Of a DNA stretch of 64,000 nt, positions 12,043 through 23,322 are shown piece by piece. The position numbers and the translations under genes were made by a program. The first letter of the stretch is position 1; each line of letters opens with the position of its first letter. The notes under the pieces are model-generated. The model was not told where the DNA came from and searched no databases. It saw only the letters and a program-made list of their open reading frames with translations. This stretch comes from Aurelia coerulea (taxonomy: Eukaryota > Cnidaria > Scyphozoa > Semaeostomeae > Ulmaridae), in contig CM076961.1 of NCBI GenBank assembly GCA_039566865.1, positions 1,991,501 through 2,055,500 on the forward strand, written 5' to 3'.

Positions 12043-12469
12043 GTAAGATGAGACTGAAGCTTGTGTTTTTACGCAGTGTGATTGGTCCATTTCCTAGACA
12101 CGTGACAATTTGTCAGCCAATCATGTTTTGGCACCTCTGTATGTTCTGTAAATCGTCTGGCACACTAAGATTGCGTCTCCCTTGCCGTTCATCTCGTAAA
12201 ACGTATTTTTTCTGTTGTCAAGAACTATTTTGTTGAAAAGTTCTGTTTTAAAGAAGTAGATACAGTCAAATGTAATAAGTTCTGTAATAGAAAGAACAAA
12301 TTATCATTATTATATGAAATACATAAAAAAATTAGGAATGGAAATAAGAAGAAAGGTATATGATTATGGTAACGTTTCATTTTTGCATTGAAGCCTGAAT
12401 GAATTTGACGTGGAAAAAACGTTTTATTGGGCATAAGATCTAATTTTGAGCTAGCCTAGTAAATGCACT

Positions 12470-13240
12470 GAAAAATGTGTATCTTTCTGAGCCTCACTAC
12501 AAATGGAAAAAAGAGCTCACAAGAAGAAATGTGTTATCCAGGCAGAAGCGTTAATCTAGCGATCTACCGCAAAGGTGGACATCTCTCTGGCCCTTCGTTA
12601 CAAGTCAAAGTTAGAGCTCACGAGGAGATCAATGTTTTTAGCCAAAGAAGAAGCATTACTCTAAATATCTACCATACCAAATTTTTGTATCTGGCCAGGA
12701 AGCTGAGCAATATACTTTACAACTGCGGGACAAAATGCGCTAAAAAGTGGATATCTCTCTGGCCCATCGTTACAAGTCAAAGTTAGAGCTCACGAGGAAA
12801 TATATGTTTTAAGCTAAAGAAGAAGCATTAACTCTAACTATCTACCACACCAATTTGTTGTATCTGGCCATAAAGCCGAATAATACACTTTTACAACTGC
12901 CCGATTAAATGCGCTAAAAAGTGGATATCTCTCCGACCCTCGCTACAAGTCAAAGTTAGAGCTCACGAGGAGATATATGTTTTTAGTCAAGGAAGAAGCA
13001 TTAATCTAAATATCTGCCATAGCAATTTTTTTTATCTGGTCTGAAAAGCCAAATAATCTGTATTTACAGTAGCGAGTATGATTACGCTAAAAAGTAGGGA
13101 TCTTTCCGGAACTGGCTGCGAGTGAAAATTTGAGTTTACGAGAAAAGTTATGTATCAATCAAAAGTAGAAACACTTGTCTAGACATTTACCGCATAAATT
13201 CTTTGTATCTAGCGCAGAATCTGAGCAACGTACTTTTTAA
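12470..13240. repeat. Degenerate tandem repeat, ~172-bp unit, about 4-5 copies
   Basis: Blocks such as GTGGATATCTCTCTGGCCC, CAAAGTTAGAGCTCACGAGG and AAGAAGCATTA recur at intervals of about 172 bases (CACGAGG at about 12619, 12791 and 12964). The outer units are more diverged, as expected for an old array. Confidence 0.8.
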
Positions 13241-14348
13241 ATAGCGTCAGGTTGTTTAAATAGACCATTTGGACGATAAAAAAGAGGCTGGGGAGAGCGG
13301 TGTATTCTGGTAAATGGCGGACACAAATAGTAAATGGGTACCATGGAGCTCCTACGATGATAGATTTCTCTACGCATAGTTGTTGGATTAAATTCATGGT
13401 TGAAATTGAGCAAGCCAATCGATACAGCAGCCGGAAAATTATCGCTCGAGCAGCTATTGTTCCAAAATTCGAAAGCTACTGTTGCAAAATCTTAACTCGT
13501 TCGGTGTCTGATGGACGGCTCATAACAAAAGCAATTTGCGTGATGCCGAGAAAAGAATTACGACAGTTGATAAATAGATGAGGAGTATAAATAAACCATT
13601 CTACTAGAACAGCGCAAAATTTTGCTGTTGAATGTACTACTATTAAATTTTTTAGCATCAAATTGAAATAGGTTTTACCGCAAATGTTAATTGATACTTT
13701 TCTTGTTTTTGGAGGAAGTTTGAGGAAATTTCGATCAAAATAATGCTGCCTAGAAACTCGCCCATCTTTTAATAACAAGATTTACAAGTTCTGGCAGGTA
13801 CGCAATCATGTTTGTAGTAAAGCATGATCGTTGACCCCATAAAGAATCTTGAATGAAAATTACCGATGCATGTAGATTTGGACAAACAGCTTCTTTCTGG
13901 TTCAGAGAAAAATCACTAAAAGATACGTTAGAATTTAACACTTTTGATATTATAGAGAATCATATCTGTTTAGAGGTAAATTATATGTTTTGATGGTATT
14001 TGGAGGTAAAGAGCTGTGCTTCGAAATTCTTCTGTTGTAAAAGATTGGATTATTTGATTAGATGCCGGTTTTGTTCAAGTTAGCGAAGATTTGCACAGTT
14101 TCAACGTGTGTTTACATATTATCAGTTCCAGAAAACATTTATTATCTTCACAAAGTCATTTTGCTACTTCATGAGTGATGAATTTTGGAGGATCGTGGAG
14201 AGAATTTATACGAAAGTAAATCATGATGCGGAGAAGCCTCCGACAGTGTCAGAGCCTATAGTTTTGGCTGCATCGGCCTAGATTTACGCTATTTGCGAAG
14301 CAACTGAACGAGATACAATTAAAATCACAGACAACAAGCTAAATTGTC
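13241..14348. other. Upstream region of zinc transporter copy A
   Basis: No ORF is supported. It presumably includes the promoter and 5' UTR of the transporter starting at 14349. I looked for the metal-response core TGCRCNC in the last 300 bases and saw none. Confidence 0.4.
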
Positions 14349-14973
14349 ATGGGTATCGTGGACTGTATCAACAGACACATCCCATGTCTGCTGAGCAGAA
14401 AAACAGCTTTCATATCGATGACATTTTTACTATCATCCTTCTTTCTAACGGAGATTGTCGTCGGGTATATAACGAACTCTATGGCATTAATAGCAGACTC
14501 CTTTCACATGCTCTCAGATGTGGCGTCATTAATAGTGGGATATTTAGCTTTGCGATACGCCAGCATAGAAGCCCCCCGAGATAGATACACCTTCGGTTAT
14601 GTAAGAGCAGAGGTTATTGGAGCCCTTGTTAACGCTGTGTTCCTTGTAGCCCTGTGTTTTTCAATTTTCATCGAAGCGATGAAAAGACTGTTTTTAGTAG
14701 AGGGTATTGAAGACCCCCTTTTAGTTTTCGCTGTAGGCGCAATAGGACTGATTGTGAACGCCTTTGGAGTGTTTTTATTTCATCAGCAAGGGCTGCAACA
14801 CGGCCATAGTCATGGCGGTCATGGGCACAGCCACGGAGGGCATGGGCATAGTCATGGCGGCAACGGGCACAATCATGGAAATGGGCATTCTCACAGTACT
14901 TTTGATAGTAGCATGCAATCACAATGTGGTGATAATGGTGTTGGTTACGAGGCTCATTCTCATTCTGTAACAG
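14349..14973 (+). CDS. SLC30A1: ZnT copy A exon 1 (TM1-TM4, start of His loop)
   Basis: ATG at 14349 is the first Met ahead of TM1 and aligns with the start of copy B. The exon ends in phase 1 after ...HSHSVT, donor CAG|GTAAGA. The open frame running on to 15248 is intron read-through. Confidence 0.93.
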
Positions 14974-17900
14974 GTAAGAAATCAATGTACCAGATGAAAG
15001 AGTTGAAACGTTTGGCGAGCTGTGGACTGAAAAGTGTGCAACCGAAGTTCAAAACTAGCGTTTTTATCAGTCAAAGGCTACCCAAGGACATAGGAAGCAT
15101 CTTAAACTTGGGGGGCACAACACTTCAAGGGCATTTTTTTGTAAAGCTGAAGGGGCAATTCCTGAAAGGAAAAGGGGCACTTCTTTGTTTATTGCAAAAT
15201 TTTGGGGGGCCACGTGCCCCCAGTGCCCCCTGGTTCCTACGTCTCTGAGGCAAACTTAAATGCGAAAACTTGTATGGTATAATCTCTCATCTTTTAGACC
15301 CAAAAAACAGGAAAATTGTTGGTGGGAGGTTTGTATGGGAACGAGAATTCCACATTCGATTCTGGTCTATGATTTACTTGCAGTTGAAATATGAATTGAG
15401 CACCATTGTCTGTCTCAGAAATAGAATTTCAACTTTCAATGAGCAGTGAATCATGGACCAGAATCGAACATGGAATTCTCATTCCCATACTAACCCCTTA
15501 CCAGCATTTCCCTTAGCTTTGTGTCCAAAAGTTGGAAGATTTTACCACACAAAATGTTCGCATCTAAGTTATCCTTTGACTGATAGATTAACATTTTAGT
15601 TTTGAATATCAGCGGGCAAATGTTTCAACGTTTTTCAATTACCCGGTATATTACGTGTTATTATTTGGCTATATGTACAACTTTCCCAACAGACAAAAGA
15701 CCATTTGCCAATTAAGAAAAAATTCCGACAGCCCTAGTAACAGTCGGAAATCCGGGGAGTCCTCTCCATTACAGTGTAATCGGCAAGCCGACCCGGCCCG
15801 ATTTTCTGACCCGAAGCTGCATTTGGAGCCGATGCTCGATGGTTACTCAACTAATTTCAAAACAGAAAAAAATGTACAAGAGATAACTCGTTTGTGAGTC
15901 TTATCACGAATTTGGGGTTCAATATTGCCCCTAGGGGTGGAGCGCGGGGGCCGCGAAAATTGGGAAAAATTTTGGCCTTCCCCATGTTGGGCCGTAACTC
16001 CGTTTTGCGAGGAGTAAACGGCCTCGGCATGTCAAAAATCGACGAGAAACCGTATTCTTTCACTAAAACACTATTAATCTCGAATTTATCTCTAAAATTC
16101 GCAGAATAACGATTCTTTCTTTTTTCAAAGCTGTGGGGAAAATCCCGAAAATTTCTACTTAGGCCCTTTTTCCTCCCAAATGGATCATGCTCGTTTTCCT
16201 ACTAAATGCACTTACTAACTCCAGATTAATGATTAAATACCTTAAAAAAGGTTGATATAAGGTCCTCCAAAAGTTTTTTTTTCAGAGTTTCTCGATTTAT
16301 CCACTTCAGAATCAGCCCAAGACGATCGGCCAGTTTTCGTTGATTTTTCAAAATTTTCTCCCAAGTTTTGGACTTATAACGCCTATGATAATTAGATTGG
16401 TGACCGTCTCAAATATTGATAAAGTTACAGAGCCACATGCTAGTTTTTTAATCGATCTGGCGTTGACCAAAGAACATTTTCATCTAGGGTAATGATATTT
16501 TCCAAGAATAGTAAACCTGCCATGAACTTCCTCTCAGTAACAAATCTCGTGAGTCCTGCCAGGTATCCTTTGATTCAAGATTTGGAGCATATGTTCAGTT
16601 GCTTCTTTTGGCACTGGTCATAATATCAAGCCTTTAAATTGAAGAAAACATGACAAATGTCCCTTCTTATTCCTTTTAAGCAATGCTTTTCTTCAAGATT
16701 TCTTACAAATAAAACACACGTCCTTTACATCAAACATCTCTTACAGTTGACTTGCTACAAGTCTTCGTTTGCTTTCTATTCGTACTGCTATTGTGTATAT
16801 TTCATACCGTGCCGGAGGCGGACGAGCGCGCAGCATGAGGGCGGCGGAGGAGGGAAAGAATGGAACAGTTTCTCTTCCTCCCTTCTGACTCCTTCATTTA
16901 GAACCCTCTCTGAGACCCCACACTCTCTGAGATTTATACTGAGACTTGTAGCAAGTCAACTCTTAGAGGAGTTAACAGTCTTCCTTTTACAGATGACGGT
17001 GTTTTGTTGCGAGGCGCTCCCTGGTTTAGTATGATGAGTCCGTTATTTAAGGCAATTTTCAAATAAAACACACTTAAACGTTTTTCTTTCCCCTCAGAAA
17101 CAGATGACGATATCCAAAGCCCACCACGTCCTCAGATGAAATCTGCAAGCCAGCTAAATATCAATGGCGTTTATCTACACATCTTAGGAGATGCACTTGG
17201 CTCTGTTATCGTAATGATCAGCGCGTTAATCATCATGTTAGCACACGGGACTTGGACCTTATATGTTGACCCTGCCATGAGTATTATTATGGTCATGATC
17301 ATTTTGAAAACCTCGATTCCATTGCTAAAAGAAACGTCGATGATTCTAATGCAAACAGTACCGACGCATCTAAACGCGGAAGATATCAAATCGAGGCTGC
17401 TGGACACTATTCCGGGTATTCTAGGAGTTCATGAGTTTCATGTTTGGCAACTTTCTGGAGAGAAAATCATTGGTAAGCTTAACTTTATATTTTTATTTAA
17501 TGTACTGGGTGAGTCATAAAAAATTTAGAAGTTTGTCTCGCTGGGGAATAAAGAGTATGCAGTTGATGTTCAAAACTGAAATATTAAATCAATCAAGGGC
17601 TAACTTAGATATGAAAATTTTGCTTGATAAAATCACTCATCTCTTAGAGCCAAAATTAAGGAAAACATTTGTAACAAGAATTCCATGTTCCATTCTGGTC
17701 CATGATTTGGTCTATGATCTGATCCTAACAGGGAATCATTTTCAGGCCTCACTTGTAATACTTTGTTGTCTTTCGACGGAGATAGCTATTTTCGCGAAGA
17801 ACAGATTGAAAATATCACCACTGTTTAAAGCTTTTATCATCATGATTTATTTCGGGAAACAACGCCTTTAATAAAGCATACCATGGGTAGACACTCCTGA

Positions 17901-18867
17901 TGTGCTTCTACGGAGGAACGCTGCAACTAATATGTACCTGCGGAGGATTTATTTGTATAGTTCTGCGGAGGAACTCCTCCGTAGTAGTTAATAATATTTC
18001 CTCCGCAAAAGAACAAAGCTGTTGGAATGAAGCACTACTGTGGCGTATAACCATCCATGGCAGAGCATAAATTTGGCCTTAGTTCCACTCACACAGGACA
18101 CCAGTTTTCTTGAAACTTCATTGTATTGTATGGGGTGAGTGGCCGAGCGACTTAACCAGTTTCCGTTAGGAGACTGAAGTTAAGCTCGGTCGAGTGAGGT
18201 CAAGCTCCGGATGGGTGACCTCGGAGGCTTGACTTCGCAACTCACCTCGCCATCCTTCGGAAGGGACGTTAAACTAGGGGTCCCGTGCCTTGATGCGGCA
18301 TGCACAGAAATACTTCCTGCCCACTCAAAATAAATTACTGAAAAAATGGCTTCATTTTGCTCTCTTTCAGCCTCCATTCACGTCAAATTTCATAATGTTG
18401 AGGACTACATGGCTAAAGCAAGCGAAATCAAGAAATTCTTCCACAAAGAAGGTATTCATTCGACAACCATCCAACTGGAATTCGATGATCCAACCGAGCC
18501 TTCTGGTTCCAAATGCATGATGGTCTGTACTGGCGGTAATTGTGCTGATATGACGTGTTGTAAAGTCAATGAAACTACAGCTTCTATTGACACTCAGCTG
18601 GAAATAGAAGATCAAAACAAAAAGGAAGAGGAACAGATAACAATAGAACACGATGAAACAATAGAAGAAAAACAAAAGGAAACAATAGAACAAAAGGAGG
18701 CAACAGAGCAAAATGAGACAACAGAACAAAACGAAGCAGTAGAGCAAACAGAGACGATAGAACAAAAGGAAACAATAGAACAACAGCAAACAATTGAACG
18801 ACAGGGATCCAACGAGCAGGAAGAATCTGCTGAACAACAACAACAACAACAACAGGGGAGAGAATGA
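14349..18867 (+). CDS. SLC30A1: Zinc exporter of the SLC30A1/ZnT1 type, copy A (3 exons, 498 aa)
   Basis: Exons 14349-14973, 17098-17472 and 18371-18867; both introns are phase 1 and GT-AG, and the joined frame is 499 codons including TGA. The protein is a cation diffusion facilitator: Zn2+/H+ exchange out of the cytosol across the plasma membrane. Six membrane segments are visible. The tetrahedral zinc site is complete: H53 and D57 in TM2 (SFHMLSD), H236 and D240 in TM5 (LHILGD). His at the first position argues for zinc rather than the Mn-type SLC30A10, which has Asn there. A His-rich loop of HGHSHGG repeats (about residues 150-185) lies between TM4 and TM5. The C-terminal cytosolic domain has a Cys cluster CMMVCTGGNCADMTCC, then a long tail of ETIEQK/EQNETTEQ repeats ending in poly-Gln. 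A tandem paralogue lies at 26882-35873. Intron 1 is full of mobile elements. Confidence 0.95.
15001..15640. mobile_element. Foldback repeat in ZnT-A intron 1, with nested insertion
   Basis: Left arm GTTGAAACGTTTGGCGAGCTG and CGTTTTTATCAGTCAAAGG; right arm CCTTTGACTGATAGATTAAC and GGGCAAATGTTTCAACG. Inner arms at about 15338 and 15488 (GAATTCCACATTCGATTCTGG and its inverse) extend the palindrome. A block at 15087-15245 with CATAGGAAGCATC and TTCCTACGTCTC ends is a separate inserted element related to 23846-24009. A diverged partial copy of the outer element lies at about 17540-17720. Confidence 0.55.
16747..16959. mobile_element. Short TIR element (family L), 9-bp target duplication
   Basis: Ends TTGACTTGCTACAAGTC and GACTTGTAGCAAGTCAA are inverted copies. 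Flanks are CTCTTACAG (16738-16746) and CTCTTAGAG (16960-16968), a 9-bp duplication with one mismatch. The GC-rich, purine-rich interior resembles 37455-37590. It lies in intron 1 of ZnT copy A. Nine-base duplications suggest a Mutator-like origin (inference). Confidence 0.65.
17098..17472 (+). CDS. SLC30A1: ZnT copy A exon 2 (TM5, TM6, start of C-terminal domain)
   Basis: Acceptor TTTCTTTCCCCTCAG. AA completes Glu209. The exon encodes LHILGDALGSVIV (TM5 site) and MILMQTVPTHL, and ends ...HVWQLSGEKIIG with phase-1 donor G|GTAAGC. Confidence 0.95.
18131..18332 (+). mobile_element. SINE with tRNA-like head and 5S-like internal segment
   Basis: Starts GGGGTGAGTGGCCGAGCGAC, which looks like a tRNA box A. 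It continues GAAGTTAAGCTCGGTCGAG and GGATGGGTGACC, which resemble the 5S rRNA internal control region. A conserved-looking 3' part follows (GGGACGTTAAAC, GGGTCCCGTGCC). It ends about 40 bases before the acceptor of ZnT-A exon 3. Calling it a composite pol III SINE is inference from these motifs. Confidence 0.6.
18371..18867 (+). CDS. SLC30A1: ZnT copy A exon 3 (C-terminal domain, Cys cluster, repeat tail)
   Basis: Acceptor TTGCTCTCTTTCAG. The exon starts ASIHVKFHNVEDYM, which continues the cation-efflux C-terminal fold, then the Cys cluster and a low-complexity Glu/Gln/Thr/Ile tail of about 85 residues. TGA at 18865-18867. A long minus-strand ORF opposite it is only the antisense of this biased sequence. 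Confidence 0.93.
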
Positions 18868-19199
18868 TGTCATACTGTGGCCTGAACTTTAGCCAAGCAG
18901 AACTCGCCCTGCATGAACTGTGGAGGGACTGCAATTTCAGGTACAGATAAACTATAAAGCACTTGTCTGCCAAAGTATCAGCAATAACTGTTTTAGTAGC
19001 TCTGGGTGCGAAAGAACAATGTCTGTCCAATTACGAACATCAATGCCAAAAATAAGAAGTAATACCAGCTAAGGTTACTTTTCATTGTGACAGCCTTGTC
19101 TGACATGTTTGGTTTTTGCAAATAGGCTTTGCATTAGAGAAACTGTTTATAAAGAGGTGCAAGACCAATGTACCAACGAGAGAGAGAGAGAAAGAAATA

Positions 19200-19821
19200 C
19201 CTGGTGCGCCAAAATAAACTATGCACGTTTGACAGGCCACAATAAATCGTACACTGGACCAATTTTGAAGATTCATGACTTAATCTTTAGCAAAAAGCCT
19301 GAATTAGATTCTATGATTTTTCGCAAATTTTTCTACTCTCAGTTTTTGCAGCTAGATAGAAGCGAGTTTCTTAAAAGTTTCGTTTTCAAAAACACTGACA
19401 GCGATCAAAAATCGTCGATCAACTTTTCGAAAGAATCGGCATGAATGGACTAAGAGAAAACTTTTACGTGGTGATTTAGAATTTAGAAAATGAGTAATTA
19501 ATTGATACAATTAATCGATACAATTAATCGATTTCTAAATCGCAAATCACCACGAATAAGTTTTCTCTTTGTCCATTCATGTCGATTCTTTAGAAAATTT
19601 GATCGACGTTTTTTGATCGTTTTCAGTGTTTTTGAGCACGAAACTTTTAAGAAACTCGCGTCTATCTAGCTGTAAAAACTGAAAGCAGAAAAATTTGCAA
19701 AATATCCTAGAATCTAATTCAGGCATTTTGCTAAAGATTAAGTCATGAAGCTTAAAAATCGGTCCAGTGTGCGATTTATTGTGGCCTGCCAAACGTGCAT
19801 ACTTTATCATGGCGCACCCGG
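19200..19821. mobile_element. Palindromic MITE (family D, copy 1), TA target duplication
   Basis: Left end CTGGTGCGCCAAAATAAACT and right end GGCGCACCCGG with TA on both sides (19198-19199, 19822-19823). The arms are inverted over almost the full length, meeting at about 19510 around ATTAATCGAT. Another copy is at 34175-34777. TA duplication and ends suggest a Tc1/mariner-derived element. Confidence 0.75.
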
Positions 19822-20056
19822 TAGATATCAGAGATTTCGTGCCATATAGAGCATGCGATACTCTTGCTTGTAAAGCTCTAGAAACCATAGATTTTCAAGG
19901 AAGCTTCTATAAGAATATTTTTACAGCTAGTGTTGTAGCCTTTCTGAAAACTGAATATTATTAAATTGAGATAATTCTCAAAACTAAAAGGATTTTATCT
20001 TCATTTGCTTCTCATAGCATTTCATTAGCAAGAAAACCTGCCTAGCCTGGTCCTGT

Positions 20057-20502
20057 CCCGGGGGAGGGGGTACTTCCATTATGGCCTAACAGAGGGGTCC
20101 AGTCGGTCTGAGGGTCTCACGAAATGGCTACCAAATGGCCCTATCTGTCAAACATATACTACCAATTGGGGTTATTCCAAGATTCCTGGTCAGTCATAAG
20201 ATTTCAACTCAGTAGGCTCCTCCGCACGGCAATATGGTCGTTGCAAGCAGTAATTATCATTGAATTCTGAAGTATTTTTGCTTTGTTCAATCAGTTTTTA
20301 CAATAGAAAATTTTAAAAAACTGTAGAAAATTTTTGCTACCAGACCAAATGGCCCAATTTTTGGTCCACGAACTACCATTTGGGGGTTTCTATAAAAAGA
20401 TACTACCATTTGAGGGTATTTTTCAAAATTTTTGCTTTGGCCCTCTTTAACCCTGACTGGACCCCCCTGTAAGGCCACAATTGGAGTACCCCCCCCCCCC
20501 GG
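20057..20502 (-). mobile_element. hAT-like MITE (family C, copy 1), 8-bp target duplication
   Basis: Inverted ends CCCGGGGG...TACTTCCATTATGGCC and GGCCACAATTGGAGTACCCC. Flanking GGTCCTGT at 20049-20056 and 20503-20510 is an exact 8-bp duplication. The interior matches 22685-23130 and 29289-29716 in the opposite orientation. The poly-G and poly-C runs are part of the termini. Confidence 0.8.
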
Positions 20503-20515
20503 GGTCCTGTATCAA

Positions 20516-21035
20516 CATAAGTTCCAAATCTTTAAATCAGCATAAAAAGGTGGGTGTAAAATTCAATGACCTATTTCTTCTGATTGAATGGCTTGAAAGA
20601 AACTTTAGATACTTATTTATAGTTCTACCGTTGGGCTCTCCAGAAAGTTTGAATATTTTTCGAAATAAAAGCGTATCTTACATTTCAACTCATTTGAGGA
20701 TGTGATCATCCAATTTCTAAATCATAAACCAGATGAGTGACAGACTTTTGCTTGATACCATATTGTAGGCATTCATGAACTATGGTTTTCTTCGAAATTA
20801 TTTCATATTGCGTCAAACAGTTTAGAAATTAGGATGGTTTTTAAGTTTACTGGAAAATTTTTCTTGAATTCTTGAAAACGAAGAAAAACACTCTAATTCT
20901 GAAAATATTGAAGATTTCAGAAAAATCCAACGGTATAATTATAGAGAAATAGCTAAAGTTTCTTCGAAGTCATTCAGTTCAAAGAAATAGGTCACTCAAT
21001 TTTACACCAGCCTTTTTAAAGATTTGGAACCTATG
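20516..21035. mobile_element. Foldback MITE (family A, copy 1)
   Basis: Left CATAAGTTCCAAATCTTTAA, right TTTTTAAAGATTTGGAACCT then ATG. The arms (GGTGGGTGTAAAATTCAATG and its inverse) extend well into the element. Copies at 36232-36863, 49252-49770 and 50938-51436. Confidence 0.8.
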
Positions 21036-21477
21036 CTCCTGTACACTTGCTGTCCCTGACCGTTTACAACCAGCAGTCTCTAGTTGCGGGTTCTTACTAT
21101 AAATTTACATAATATTTCAGATTTATTTTTAATGAATCAGGGAATATTTCACGCGTGCGGTCGATAGCAAACCATTTGTAAACAATAATTTGTTTTACCA
21201 GTCCGTTGAATAGAAGCTGATGAAGTTTATAAACAAATTTTGTCATGTCTCGCCACGCCCTGGGAGGGGAGCTGCCTCTTGCGATATCAAAGTTCATTAT
21301 AATTTTTAACCGGGGTTTATTTAACCGGGTTTCGGGCTTGAGACGCAATCTCAAAGACTGGTTTTGACTATTTCTCAGTTTTTGAATCCATTCTCTTATC
21401 AGGGTACCCGTGAATCAATCCCCATTCGAAAGGCCACTCTGCTCCCCGGACATCACGGACATAGTATTGGCAAGAAC

Positions 21478-21786
21478 CGGGTGTCCGATAAAAAGTACTT
21501 GTTTAAACATCACCAAAAATTGATTATAAAACCTTTGACAAAATTTTCTTTTCGAGTTGTTTTGTCAACGACCCAAAAGCATTCACAGATGATAAAATTT
21601 TTGCTTTTGATACAGCAAGGTAGAGAAATTATACGTTGAAAAACCTTATTTTGAGCTATAGTTTTAAGCAAAATACTCAATCTTGCCTAAGAGTCAAGAT
21701 TGTCAGATTTCTTATCATTATTGAAGTCTCCCATGATAGTACGAATTTCTTTCTGTCATTTATGACCAAACTAGAAGATGTTGATA
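21478..21786 (+). mobile_element. Truncated MITE (family E, partial copy)
   Basis: CCGGGTGTCCGATAAAAAGT and the following 300 bases match the left part of the intact element at 33312-33857; the right end is missing. Confidence 0.7.
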
Positions 21787-22490
21787 AGCTTGCTGAAGTG
21801 TAAAATTGTGTGCAGGTTCTAATTTTTTCCCCAACGTAAAACTGTCCGTCCACAGACAGAGTCAGGGCCATAGGAACCATCTTAAGCTGGGGGGGGGGGG
21901 GGCTTTCTGAATCAAAAAGCGCACTTTTCGACATACTTGCAAAATCCTTTTCTGCACTTCAAGGGTCATTTTCCAGGTCGTAAGTGCTACGTTGTACTAG
22001 GCGTTATTCTCGTTTTAATAGCAACAGTTTCTGTTTCAAATCCTTAAATCATTTGACAATTCCATCTATAGATCCCCTAGATTTAGCACTTTGTTTTGAT
22101 CCTTGAATGAGTTGAGTGCTGCAAAATGCATTGCACTCAACTGCTCTAAAATCTTCTCAGTTTCAACATATAATATTCCTTTATTTTGCACTTTATTCAT
22201 GTACATAACCCAACAGCAATTTTTGCACTCGGCAGCCAAAGATTTCTCGAGGTTTTCGGTTTTTGTCTAATATTCCAAGCGGTGCCATTATAGGATTACC
22301 ACTCAAACTGTCAAAGCCCTGACACCAACCGCATATCCTGGAAGTCCCGACGCTGAGCCCGACACGGCTGTGTGAAATACGTCATCATTTACTAGCCATG
22401 CCGGCTTTAGATTTTCCCTGGTGGCCTATCGTTTAGCTTCTGCACAGACATTTTTTCCAGCAAATCCAGCAAACCGAACCACTCAAACGA

Positions 22491-22567
22491 CGGACTTGCT
22501 GCAAGTCTCTTTTTTTCCTTATGTTCTTCTTCCTCTTGTTCTTAGACTTGTAGTCTTGTAGCAAGTT
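22491..22567. mobile_element. Very short TIR element (family L-like)
   Basis: CGGACTTGCTGCAAGTC and GACTTGTAGTCTTGTAGCAAGTT are inverted ends related to 16747-16959. CACTCAAACGA occurs on both sides (22480-22490 and 22568-22578), so up to 11 bases may be duplicated. Confidence 0.55.
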
Positions 22568-22684
22568 CACTCAAACGAGAAACTAGGCTTTTAAAGGAGC
22601 CGTTGTCACCCATGGTCCTTTGTGCCCCTGTGTGGGTACGCTTCGAAATCAGACTGAGTTTCCATTTAGGTAGCCTGCGTGCAG

Positions 22685-23130
22685 CCCGGGGGGGTACTCC
22701 AATTGTGGCCTGACAGGGGGGTCCGGTCAGGGTTAAAGAGGGCCAAAGCAAAAATTTTGAAAAATACCCTCAAATGGTAGTATCTCTTTATAGAAACCCC
22801 CAAATGGTAGTTCGTGGATCAAAAATTGAGCCATTTGGTAGCGTCTGGTAGCAAAAATTTTCTGCAGTTTTTCAAAATTTTCTATTGAAAAACTGATTGA
22901 ACAAAGCAAAAAAACTTCAGAATTCAATGATAATTACTGCTGCAACGATCAAATTGTCGTGCGGAGGAGCCTACTGAGTTGAAATCTTATAACTGACCAA
23001 GAATCTTGGAATACCCCCAATTGGTAGTATATGTTTGACAGATAGGTCCATTTAGTAGCCATTTCGCAAGACCCTCAAACCGACTGGACCCCCCTGTTAG
23101 GCCATAATGGAAGTACCCCCCCCCCCCGGG
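22685..23130 (+). mobile_element. hAT-like MITE (family C, copy 2), nested in another repeat
   Basis: Terminal repeats as in copy 1. The flanks GCGTGCAG at 22677-22684 and 23131-23138 are an exact 8-bp duplication. Outside these, GGTAGCCTGCGTGCAG on the left and CTGCGCGCAGGCTACC on the right (to 23183) form another inverted pair, so this copy sits inside an older element. Confidence 0.8.
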
Positions 23131-23322
23131 GCGTGCAGACCCAATCTTCTTCGGAATATAGGGTCTGCGCGCAGGCTACCATTTAGGCCGACTTTTACTT
23201 TTAAACAATCTAAAATTGTAGCGTGCCCTCAAAGGACCCTGGGTAACAATAGCTCTTTAACGACCATTTGATCCCAGGCCCCAAACTAAGTGGAAACAGG
23301 CCTGTGAGGAAGTGTTGAAATT

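Noticed and set aside
14049..14348. Metal-response elements upstream of the zinc transporter
   Set aside because: No TGCRCNC core was seen on either strand in this stretch; sites further upstream or in introns were not excluded.
14974..15248. Extension of ZnT copy A exon 1 to the stop at 15248
   Set aside because: A strong donor GTAAGA at 14974 and a phase-matched exon at 17098 show this is intron; the extension is MITE sequence.
18367..18873. 168-codon minus-strand ORF rich in Leu, Phe and Cys
   Set aside because: Antisense of the Glu/Gln-rich tail of ZnT copy A exon 3; the same strand bias produces the other overlapping minus ORFs at 18584-19030.
20480..20504. Poly-C/poly-G runs as G-quadruplex regulators
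   Set aside because: They are the termini of the family C MITE and appear at each copy regardless of gene context.
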